Of a stretch of 5,123 bases of DNA, positions 1 to 5,116 are shown piece by piece. A model generated the notes under the pieces. The model was given only the letters and a program-made list of their open reading frames with translations. It searched no databases and was not told the origin of the DNA. Numbering within the stretch: position 1 is the first letter of the stretch; every line of letters starts with the position of its first letter. Source of the DNA: Blautia sp. (GTDB taxonomy: Bacteria > Bacillota > Clostridia > Lachnospirales > Lachnospiraceae); the NCBI GenBank assembly GCA_017515945.1, contig JAFWDX010000111.1, forward strand, positions 1 through 5,123, given 5' to 3'. A program made the position numbers and the translations under genes.

Positions 1-161
1 CACAAGCTCCTTCACAGTTACGAGGCCAGGCGCAGGCTCCTTTCGTCGCATTGGAAGTGCGCCTCCCAAGGGACGCCTTCGGTGTGGCCTTGGCTGTTCA
101 ACTTTTGTCTCACGCACCTGCCAAGGCACGCCTGCGGTGTCGCAGTAAATGCGAGGTGCTG
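1..161 (+). other. Open frame entering from the left edge, probably translated repeat rather than a gene
   Basis: Frame 1 is open from the first base to a TGA at 159-161, about 53 codons, ending in a Cys/Arg-rich stretch (PRHACGVAVNARC). No start is visible, so it could be the 3' end of a plus-strand gene convergent with the permease. However, most of its second half is the intergenic repeat, and the extra base in copy B would break this frame. A spurious frame across a repeat is the more likely reading. No family recognised. Confidence 0.2.
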
Positions 162-172
162 ACTGAACAGTT
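102..172 (+). repeat. Intergenic structured repeat, copy A
   Basis: This 71-nt segment matches the reverse complement of 2718-2789 at about 63 of 72 aligned columns (hand alignment, one single-base gap). It starts with CTTTTGTCTCAC and ends with TGAACAGTT. It can fold: CTGTTCA (94-100) pairs with TGAACAG (164-170), and GCACCT (114-119) with AGGTGC (154-159). Related sequence lies just upstream: CCAAGGGACGCCTTCGGTGT (67-86) resembles CCAAGGCACGCCTGCGGTGT (121-140), so the element seems to be built from repeated subunits. It ends 8 nt from the permease stop codon, so it would form the 3' end of the ABC transcript. No transposase accompanies it. It may belong to a dispersed, nonautonomous repeat family. 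Confidence 0.8.
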
Positions 173-180
173 ACAAATTC

Positions 181-1170
181 TCACTTCCCGGCGTTCTCGT
201 CCTTCACCGCCATGATCTGCTTCGTGGTCTTGCGGTTCTTGCTGCGGATGTCAAAGGCCACGGCCAGAACGATGATGGCGCCCTCGATGATGCTCTGGAT
301 ATAGGAATTGACGCCGATCAGGTTCATGATGTTCTCAAGGAAACCGATGATGAACGCACCGGCGACAGTACCCATGACCGTCCCGACACCACCGGAGAAG
401 GAAGTGCCGCCGACGATGGCCGCGGTAAGACCGGTCATCTCATATCCGACAGCCCCGTTCGGGATACCGGAATTGTTCCTGGCCATAAAGATCGCGCCTG
501 CCAGGCCGGCCAGCACGCCTACGATGATGTAGGAAATATAAATGTTCTTCTTTGTATCGATACCGCTGGCCTCGGCCGCTTTCCTGTTGCCGCCTATGGC
601 GTAGAGGTTGCGCCCGTAGCGGGTGTGATTGAACACATACCAGACCACGATCGTGATGCCGAATACGATGATGACCGGCACGGGCACCGAGCCCACCATT
701 CCCTGACCGAGCTTGACGAATTTACCCAGCTGAAGGATATTGGCGCCGCCCGTATAGTAAAGGGCAATGCCTCGGGCCACCTGCTGCATACCCAGGGTCG
801 CAATGAATGCCGGCACATCAAACTGTGCCACAAAAAGCGCGTTGATCACGTTGCAGGCAACGCCTACGGCAAAGGCCACCAGGAGCGCGAGCAGCATGGA
901 ATGAGTACTCTTGAAGGTGGAGACCGAAAGCACACCGGCGAGGGCCAGCACGGAACCGATGGACAGATCCAGAAAGCCGCTGACGATCAGGATCATCTCG
1001 GCGTAGGCCAGCAGAATGCCCACGCACAGCTGTCTGGCGACGTTCATCAGGTTATTGCGCGTCAGGAAATACGGGCTCAGCATACTGCAGGCGATGAACA
1101 TCACGATAAGTACGATAAAAATCGAAAAACGCTGCAAAACAGCGGCCGCTTTTGAGTTTTTCATAATCAT
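181..1170 (-). CDS. RbsC/MglC-type sugar ABC transporter permease
   Basis: Inner-membrane permease of a ribose/galactose-type ABC importer (BPD_transp_2 family). It would form the channel, as a dimer, on the ATPase encoded just upstream. The 329-residue product has the usual family length and is mostly hydrophobic helices, with segments near residues 14-33, 48-64, 71-84, 91-115, 163-180, 210-230, 245-275 and 290-307. Family landmarks are visible: SGFLDLSIGS (64-73, normally SGGIDLSVGS), PAFIATLGM with ARG (120-133), the cytoplasmic coupling segment YGRNLYAIGGNRKAAEASGI (185-204), and GGTSFSGGVGT (254-264). The tail is short and basic. The start ATG overlaps the ATPase stop (ATGA), which implies translational coupling. 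A GAAGGGGG Shine-Dalgarno at 1172-1179 is only 1 nt from this ATG but 7 nt from the third codon (ATG at 1164), so the true start may be 1164. Family assignment is firm. The substrate cannot be read from the sequence, and the GG-to-GF change in the SGGIDLS motif is a mild departure. Confidence 0.93.
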   Translation of the reverse strand: MIMKNSKAAAVLQRFSIFIVLIVMFIACSMLSPYFLTRNNLMNVARQLCVGILLAYAEMILIVSGFLDLSIGSVLALAGVLSVSTFKSTHSMLLALLVAFAVGVACNVINALFVAQFDVPAFIATLGMQQVARGIALYYTGGANILQLGKFVKLGQGMVGSVPVPVIIVFGITIVVWYVFNHTRYGRNLYAIGGNRKAAEASGIDTKKNIYISYIIVGVLAGLAGAIFMARNNSGIPNGAVGYEMTGLTAAIVGGTSFSGGVGTVMGTVAGAFIIGFLENIMNLIGVNSYIQSIIEGAIIVLAVAFDIRSKNRKTTKQIMAVKDENAGK

Positions 1171-2684
1171 GCCCCCTTCTGTCCCTTACCCAGCAGGCCT
1201 GTGGCCAGCATCATGATCTTTTCCTGGGTAATCTCTTCTTTTTCTTTGTCAAGGCAGCCGGTGATCAGTCCCTGACACATCACATAGATCCTGTCGCACA
1301 TCCCGATCAGCTCCGGAAGCTCCGAGGAAACCATGATGACGGTCTTTCCCTGCTTAACAATGTCGGTCATCAGCTTGTAGATCTCAAACTTGGCGCCGAC
1401 GTCAATGCCACGGGTGGGCTCATCCAGGATCATGATCTCCGGGTCGCACAGCATCCAGCGGGCCAGAAGGACCTTCTGCGCATTGCCGCCGGACAGGGAA
1501 GAGATCGGTGTATCCAGCGTCGGCGTCTTGACATCCATCTTCTGAAAGATTGCAGAAACATCGGCTTTTTCCTTCTTCTTATGGCTGCGGCCGCCGTAGA
1601 AATAATTGCTCAGGGAAGCCAGGGAGGCGTTCTCCGTCACGCTGCGCACCGGCACCAGGCCGTATTCCTTGCGGTCCTCGGAAAGCATGATCACCTTCTG
1701 CGCGATGGCATCGTGGGGCCTCTTGATGGTAATCTCCCTGCCGTCCACGAAAACCTGTCCGCCATCCTTGTGATCCAGGCCGTAAATGGCCCGCATGACC
1801 TCCGTCCGCCCTGCGCCGACCAGGCCGGCAAAGCCGACGATCTCGCCCTTTTTCGCGTAGAAATTAATGTCGTCAAAGATCCCCTTCGCCCGGAAGTTCT
1901 TTACCTCAAATACCGTGTCCCCGATCGGGAGTTTTTCCTTGGGATAGACGTTCTCCATCTTGCGCCCGACCATGCGGGCGATGACGGTGTCGATATCCAG
2001 ATCCTCGGCCCGGTCGGAGGAAACCACCGCTCCGTCACGGATGACGGTGATGTCGTCGGCGATCTTAAAGACCTCGTCCATCTTGTGGGAAATGTAGACG
2101 ATGCTGACGCCCTTTTCCTTCAGCTCGCGGATCTTTTCGAAAAGAAGGCCGACCTCGCGCTCGGAGATGGATGAAGTCGGCTCGTCCATCAGCACGATCT
2201 GGGCGTTGTTGGTGACCGCCTTGATGATCTCGAGCATCTGGATGTCCGAAACGGTCAGCGTCTTCAGCTTCTGGTCCGGACGGTAATTCAGATGCTCCTC
2301 CTCGAGGAACTTCACCGCCTCGCGGCGCACCTTGCGCCAGTCGACCCGTCCGAACCGGCCAACGGGCAGACGACCCATAAACAGATTTTCCTCCACGGAA
2401 AGCTCGGAGACATAGTTCAGCTCCTGGGCGATCATGGAGATCCCGTACTCCCTCGCCTGGATCGGATTGCGGATCTCAACGGGCTTGTCGTCGATGTAGA
2501 TCTGCCCCGCGTCCGCTTTGTAAAGGCCCGTCAGGACCTTCATCAGGGTCGATTTGCCCGCGCCGTTTTCCCCGCAGAGCGCGTGGACCGTGCCCTTGCG
2601 AACGGCGAAGCTGATGTTGCTCAGCGCCTTGACCCCGGGGAAGGACTTCTCAATGCCCTCTACACGCAATTTATACTCTGACAT
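1167..2684 (-). CDS. RbsA/MglA-type sugar ABC transporter ATP-binding protein (two ATPase domains)
   Basis: Cytoplasmic ATPase powering a carbohydrate importer of the RbsA/MglA/XylG group. At 505 residues it has the normal length for this two-domain family. N-terminal domain: Walker A GENGAGKST (38-46), Q-loop Q87, a diverged signature around TVSDIQMLEI (144-153), Walker B IVLMDEPTSS (163-172) and switch H200. C-terminal domain: a degenerate Walker A GLVGAGRTE (287-295) without the Lys, a signature LSGGNAQKV (397-405), Walker B MILDEPTRGID (418-428), and Ser in place of the switch His in VSSELPEL. These asymmetric losses are typical of the family, where one site is catalytically weak, so they do not indicate decay. 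The ATG is preceded by GAGG (2692-2695) at 7 nt spacing, which supports this start. It is the first gene of the unit and overlaps the permease by 4 nt. The usual substrate-binding protein gene is not upstream. It may lie left of the window. The sugar specificity is unknown. Confidence 0.95.
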   Translation of the reverse strand: MSEYKLRVEGIEKSFPGVKALSNISFAVRKGTVHALCGENGAGKSTLMKVLTGLYKADAGQIYIDDKPVEIRNPIQAREYGISMIAQELNYVSELSVEENLFMGRLPVGRFGRVDWRKVRREAVKFLEEEHLNYRPDQKLKTLTVSDIQMLEIIKAVTNNAQIVLMDEPTSSISEREVGLLFEKIRELKEKGVSIVYISHKMDEVFKIADDITVIRDGAVVSSDRAEDLDIDTVIARMVGRKMENVYPKEKLPIGDTVFEVKNFRAKGIFDDINFYAKKGEIVGFAGLVGAGRTEVMRAIYGLDHKDGGQVFVDGREITIKRPHDAIAQKVIMLSEDRKEYGLVPVRSVTENASLASLSNYFYGGRSHKKKEKADVSAIFQKMDVKTPTLDTPISSLSGGNAQKVLLARWMLCDPEIMILDEPTRGIDVGAKFEIYKLMTDIVKQGKTVIMVSSELPELIGMCDRIYVMCQGLITGCLDKEKEEITQEKIMMLATGLLGKGQKGA

Positions 2685-2939
2685 GCTGCTACCTCTTTAT
2701 CATTGTTATGATCTGGCAACTGTTCAATCTGCACCTCGAATTTGCTGCGACAACGCAGGTGTGCCCTGGCTGGTGCCGTGAGACAAAAGATCAACACCCA
2801 TGGGCACTCCTCTGGAACGTTTTCAGAGGCTCTGCACATACCGTGCAGACAAATCTCACCTGACGTCTGATTGTCACCATCTGTATACACACGGCTTTAC
2901 AATTGCAACAAACTATCTTTGTTTTTATTCTGTTTTTCT
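2685..2939 (-). promoter_or_regulatory. Long hairpin-rich 5' leader of the ABC operon
   Basis: If transcription starts about 7 nt past the -10 box at 2946-2951, the leader is about 255 nt. On the minus strand it contains, in order, the stem TCTGCAC/GTGCAGA (2831-2849, 7 bp, 5-nt loop), the stem CCTCTG/CAGAGG (2809-2829, 6 bp, 9-nt loop), the palindrome CCCATGGG (2797-2804), the repeat copy (2718-2789), and then the ribosome binding site. No run of T follows any hairpin, so a simple attenuator is not evident. I do not recognise a known riboswitch. Regulatory function is inferred only from length and structure. Confidence 0.45.
2718..2789 (-). repeat. Intergenic structured repeat, copy B (inverted relative to copy A)
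   Basis: Reading the minus strand from 2789 to 2718 gives the same sequence as 102-172 with eight substitutions and one extra G. It ends 33 nt before the ATPase start codon, inside the presumed 5' leader of the ABC operon. The inner stem GCACC/GGTGC is kept, while the outer arm seen in copy A is not clearly conserved. A partial extra unit lies farther upstream: CCGTGCAGACAAA (2841-2853, plus strand) matches CCGTGAGACAAA (2776-2787) apart from one inserted base. Confidence 0.8.
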
Positions 2940-2945
2940 ATTCAT

Positions 2946-2974
2946 AAGATAATAGAATGCGAACGAATTGTCAA
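2946..2974 (-). promoter_or_regulatory. Candidate sigma-A promoter of the ABC operon
   Basis: On the minus strand a perfect -35 TTGACA (2974-2969) is followed after 17 nt by TATCTT (2951-2946), which matches 4 of 6 bases of the consensus -10. It is the best promoter seen between the upstream terminator and the ATPase gene. The weak -10 would fit a regulated promoter. Confidence 0.55.
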
Positions 2975-3018
2975 GAGCTCTGACATTTATATTCATATAT
3001 CCAAAAGTTCGGCCGTGT

Positions 3019-3061
3019 TTTTGTGTGTATTTCACAAAATGCTGTCGCTGCTTTTGTGAAA
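3019..3061. promoter_or_regulatory. Three-arm AT-rich inverted repeat, candidate operator
   Basis: TTTCACAAAA (3030-3039) and TTTTGTGAAA (3052-3061) form a perfect 10-bp inverted repeat with a 12-nt spacer. A third arm TTTTGTG (3019-3025) can also pair with CACAAAA (3033-3039) across 7 nt. It lies 45 to 87 nt upstream of the -35 at 2974, after the terminator of the secreted-protein gene, so it is well placed to bind a regulator of the ABC operon. There is no GC-rich stem plus T-run, which argues against a terminator. Confidence 0.5.
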
Positions 3062-3100
3062 ACGCAGTTCCTCACATGACAGAGGCAATTCCTGCACGCT

Positions 3101-3135
3101 AAAACGGCCGGCAGAGAATGAACTCCGCCGGCCGT
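3101..3135 (-). terminator. Rho-independent terminator of the secreted-protein gene
   Basis: Perfect 9-bp GC-rich stem ACGGCCGGC (3104-3112) with GCCGGCCGT (3127-3135) and a 14-nt loop. On the minus strand the stem runs into TTTT (3104-3101). It starts 21 nt after the stop codon at 3156. The T-run is short, so termination may be partial, leaving some read-through toward the ABC operon. Confidence 0.75.
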
Positions 3136-3155
3136 GACTCCTTCCCTTTTTCAGT

Positions 3156-3920
3156 TCAATAATTCTGTGTATAAATCACACCGATCAGCTCTTTAGCGCT
3201 GTTAAAGTAAAAATGCATCTTGTTTTTACTGCCATAGTTATAAACAAGTTTGTATTTATACTGCCCCTTCCAGTAATTTTTAAAAGAGGTGATCGCAGCC
3301 GGTGTGCGTAAACTTTCGGAAGTATTCTCCTTATATAGAAAATCCTTTGTAGTAGTCTTCTTCAGCGTCTTCTTTCCATATATCTGACATACACGACTGT
3401 ACGAATCAAAAATATGTACGCCACGGTATGTTGTCATATACGACGACGTGGTGGAAGGCGTCAGCCCGTCCGACCGAATATCATAGGCAGCATACAGATT
3501 CCCACTGTATTTGCTGAAAACGGTGAGCAGGTTGACCGATGTTTTGCCAAAATAAGCCCTGGTCTGCGTACCGGAGACGATAAAGTCACTCTTCACCAGC
3601 TTTCCGGGCTTGAATACTCTTATTGTATAGGAATATTTCTGTGAGGTATTTTTGCTGTTCCAGACCGTGAGCGTGGCCGATCCCGCTTTCAGTCCCTTCA
3701 CTGAAACGGTCGTCGCGTTCTTTACGGTCACTTTAATGACAGACGGCTTATTGGTCTTCCACTTTGCATTCGGGACCGCATTACTGGTCATCGACATTTG
3801 CGCCGTCTGCCCCACAAGCATCATGTATGTGTCCTTACCTGCCGCGCGCACGCTGACGGGGAGTACCATAAGGATCAGGAGCAGCAGCAATAAACCTGCA
3901 GTTTTTCTGATAGCTTTCAT
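3156..3920 (-). CDS. Secreted protein with one Ig-like (Big_2) domain and an unassigned C-terminal domain
   Basis: Predicted exported protein of 254 residues. Residues 1-26 form a signal peptide: basic MKAIRK, a leucine-rich core, then VRA-AG as a likely cleavage site. There is no lipobox Cys and no LPXTG or C-terminal anchor, so it is probably released or loosely held at the wall. Residues 30-102 match the Big_2 pattern: LVGQTAQMSM, then AKWKTNKPSVIKV, then VKGLKAGSATLTV. Residues 105-254 are rich in Lys and Tyr. They contain a segment TYRGVHIFDSYSRVCQIYGKK (164-184, in part) and end with YKYKLVYNYG and MHFYFNSAKELIGVIY. That arrangement is reminiscent of small BamE/SmpA-like folds, but this is only a pattern impression. 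The start was chosen at 3920 because GAGAGGAGG (3927-3935) sits 6 nt upstream. The longer frame to 3992 would place 24 non-signal residues ahead of the signal peptide. It appears monocistronic, with its own promoter and terminator. Base composition is lower in GC than the ABC genes. Function unknown. Confidence 0.85.
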   Translation of the reverse strand: MKAIRKTAGLLLLLLILMVLPVSVRAAGKDTYMMLVGQTAQMSMTSNAVPNAKWKTNKPSVIKVTVKNATTVSVKGLKAGSATLTVWNSKNTSQKYSYTIRVFKPGKLVKSDFIVSGTQTRAYFGKTSVNLLTVFSKYSGNLYAAYDIRSDGLTPSTTSSYMTTYRGVHIFDSYSRVCQIYGKKTLKKTTTKDFLYKENTSESLRTPAAITSFKNYWKGQYKYKLVYNYGSKNKMHFYFNSAKELIGVIYTQNY

Positions 3921-4017
3921 GACATGCCTCCTCTCAACCTGTCCGTTCTGAACAGATATACCGGTTAATTGTTTCCGTGAATACAAAGCCAAAAGTTAGC
4001 CTGGCTCTGATGGCAAC

Positions 4018-4047
4018 AATATACCATATAAAAGATATCATTTTCAA
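4018..4047 (-). promoter_or_regulatory. Candidate promoter of the secreted-protein gene
   Basis: Minus strand TTGAAA (4047-4042), an 18-nt spacer, then TATATT (4023-4018). Each box matches 5 of 6 consensus bases. Transcription would begin near 4011, giving a leader of about 90 nt before the start codon at 3920. The leader includes a small stem AGCCA/TGGCT (3987-4006). Confidence 0.5.
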
Positions 4048-4270
4048 CAATATTGTGTAGAGTAGTGGTTTACATAAGTGGTTTGCGAAATCAAGCATGG
4101 TATAACCGGAAGTGCATTCATGTAACCGGACACCGGACCGGGTAATGTCCTGAGGCAGGCAGAATCGGATGATCTTGTGTTCCCCCTTATGCGTGTCTCA
4201 ATTCAGGCAAGCCATGAACAGTAACTGTTTTGTCGTTATCTTTTCAACAATCCCACATAGAATTATAGTC
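4048..4270. other. Divergent intergenic region between the secreted-protein and Fur-family genes
   Basis: No gene is visible. It holds two short direct repeats: AGTGGTTT at 4064-4071 and 4077-4084 (13-nt period), and TAACCGGA at 4103-4110 and 4123-4130 (20-nt period, about two helical turns), the second followed by another ACCGGAC. The perfect 13-bp palindrome AACAGTAACTGTT is at 4217-4229. These could be regulator sites. Nothing else was recognised. Confidence 0.4.
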
Positions 4271-4298
4271 TTGACATAAATGTAATTGTGGTTATAAT
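4271..4298 (+). promoter_or_regulatory. Consensus promoter of the Fur-family gene
   Basis: Perfect TTGACA (4271-4276), 16-nt spacer, perfect TATAAT (4293-4298). Start of transcription is expected near 4305, leaving a leader of about 93 nt before the ATG at 4398. The spacer carries TGTAATT (4281-4287) facing TTATAAT, an imperfect dyad between the two promoter boxes, where a Fur-family repressor could bind for autoregulation. That operator reading is weak. Confidence 0.8.
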
Positions 4299-4359
4299 AT
4301 GAAATCGGTTTTCAGTTTTATATTTCATCTTCCAATTACTTGTTTCTGCCATGTATCGG

Positions 4360-4372
4360 CTGAACAGTTACA
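4360..4372 (+). repeat. 13-mer shared with repeat copy A
   Basis: CTGAACAGTTACA here is identical to 163-175, the terminal part of repeat copy A. The 8-mer CTGAACAG also occurs at 3948-3955 in the secreted-protein leader, and TTGAACAGTT ends copy B. It lies in the leader of the Fur-family gene, 26 nt before the start codon. It may be the scar or end of a dispersed element. Confidence 0.5.
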
Positions 4373-4397
4373 GAAATACTATATTCGAGGTCAGATC

Positions 4398-4820
4398 ATG
4401 AGTATAAAAGTGCAATACCGTACACAGCAACGCGAAGAACTGCTGGACTGCCTGCGAGCCGCACCCGGCCGGCATGTCACAGTGGCGGAGATCTGCGATC
4501 AGCTCAAGGCCAAGGGCCGTCCGGTCGGGACCACAACCATCTACCGCCACCTGGAGCGTATGGTCGATGAAGGACTTGTCGCCAAGTACATCCTCGATGC
4601 CAACACCCCCGCCTGCTTCGAGTATATCGGCGAAGGCAATCCCTGCGGCGACACCGTCTGCTTTCACTGCAAATGCGAAAAATGCGGCCGCCTGATCCAT
4701 CTCCATTGTGATGAACTGGAAGGGATCGCCGCACACCTCCTGGAGGAGCATCACTTTACACTGAACGCACACAGGACGGTTTTTTATGGAGTGTGCAGCG
4801 AGTGTGCGGCAATTACTTGA
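4398..4820 (+). CDS. Fur-family metalloregulator, cysteine-rich, probably Zur-like
   Basis: DNA-binding repressor of the Fur superfamily, 140 residues (normal length). Residues 7-64 form the winged helix, with the recognition region PVGTTTIYRHLERMVDEGLV (42-61). Two CxxC pairs, C93/C96 and C133/C136, give the structural zinc site. The sensor region has C88 and H90 where PerR has two His, then HLHC (101-104), H113 and E116-H119. A Cys ligand in the sensor site is more typical of zinc-sensing Zur than of Fur or PerR, so a Zur role is inferred, not proven. There are 11 cysteines in all. The start at 4398 has GAGG (4387-4390) at 7 nt spacing. The frame stays open back to an ATG at 4299, but that ATG overlaps the promoter -10 box and would be outside or at the very edge of the transcript. 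The gene stands alone in the window. Its targets are likely a metal-uptake operon, possibly beyond the right edge. Specificity confidence is about 0.5 and family confidence is high. Confidence 0.93.
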   Translation: MSIKVQYRTQQREELLDCLRAAPGRHVTVAEICDQLKAKGRPVGTTTIYRHLERMVDEGLVAKYILDANTPACFEYIGEGNPCGDTVCFHCKCEKCGRLIHLHCDELEGIAAHLLEEHHFTLNAHRTVFYGVCSECAAIT

Positions 4821-4824
4821 TGAG

Positions 4825-4885
4825 ATGAGTCAGGGGGACAGGTTCCCTGACTCATTTGAGTCAAGGGGACAGGTTCCTTGACTCA
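4825..4885. repeat. Two tandem REP-like hairpins after the Fur-family gene
   Basis: Hairpin 1 has an 11-bp stem ATGAGTCAGGG/CCCTGACTCAT (4825-4855). Hairpin 2 has a 10-bp stem TGAGTCAAGG/CCTTGACTCA (4857-4885). Both have the identical 9-nt loop GGACAGGTT. They start 4 nt after the stop codon. A compensated change (CAGG with CCTG versus CAAGG with CCTTG) shows that pairing is maintained. Neither is followed by a real T-run, so they resemble REP or nonautonomous mobile hairpins more than a standard terminator, though they may still protect or end the transcript. Confidence 0.8.
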
Positions 4886-5088
4886 TCCTTCGCTAACAGG
4901 ACCAGCCTCCTGAATATCGCAAATAGCCTTTCGGAATTGAAGCAAGTTTAGTCGAGATTTGATGGGATTTGCCCGGATGAACTATATAAATAGAATACGT
5001 ATCCTGCAAGGTTGTAATTAATGGGAGAATTACAGAAGAATGTGGTAGAACAATCCTAAAAAAGGCGTACTTTAACACACATACCGCT
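4886..5088. other. Intergenic region with no supported gene
   Basis: AT-richer than the coding regions. A minus-strand frame of 75 codons (5120-4893) is open, but its ribosome binding site would lie outside the window and no family is recognisable, so it is not called. The stretch contains an inverted repeat TGTAATT/AATTACA (5013-5034, 7 bp, 8-nt loop) that could be an operator for the gene to the right. Confidence 0.4.
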
Positions 5089-5116
5089 TTTACAAGTTTG
5101 ATCAGCGTGTTATAAT
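5089..5116 (+). promoter_or_regulatory. Extended -10 promoter reading out of the right edge
   Basis: TTTACA (5089-5094), 16-nt spacer, TATAAT (5111-5116), with TG at 5108-5109 making an extended -10. It points right, to a transcription unit outside the window. The inverted repeat at 5013-5034 lies about 55 nt upstream. Confidence 0.6.

Noticed and set aside
287..295. Possible inactivating loss of the second Walker A lysine in the ATPase
   Set aside because: The degenerate second ATP site is characteristic of the RbsA/MglA family and does not indicate a pseudogene (positions given are residue numbers of the ATPase).
1581..2174. Long plus-strand frame of 197 codons inside the ATPase gene
   Set aside because: It is the antisense shadow of a conserved, full-length ABC ATPase. 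The other plus-strand frames inside the ABC and secreted-protein genes are rejected for the same reason.
2660..2890. Minus-strand frame of 76 codons overlapping the ATPase start
   Set aside because: It begins with GTG without a Shine-Dalgarno, runs through the intergenic repeat and hairpins, and overlaps the well-supported ATPase start. Its Cys/Arg-rich product looks like translated repeat.
3921..3992. N-terminal extension of the secreted protein
   Set aside because: The ATG at 3920 has a strong GAGAGGAGG at 6 nt and places the signal peptide at the N-terminus.
4299..4397. N-terminal extension of the Fur-family protein from ATG 4299
   Set aside because: That ATG overlaps the TATAAT box, so it would not be within the transcript. 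The ATG at 4398 has a well-spaced GAGG and matches family length.
4825..4885. Standard Rho-independent terminator for the Fur-family gene
   Set aside because: Stems are strong but no T-run follows either one, and the paired identical-loop arrangement fits a repeat element better.
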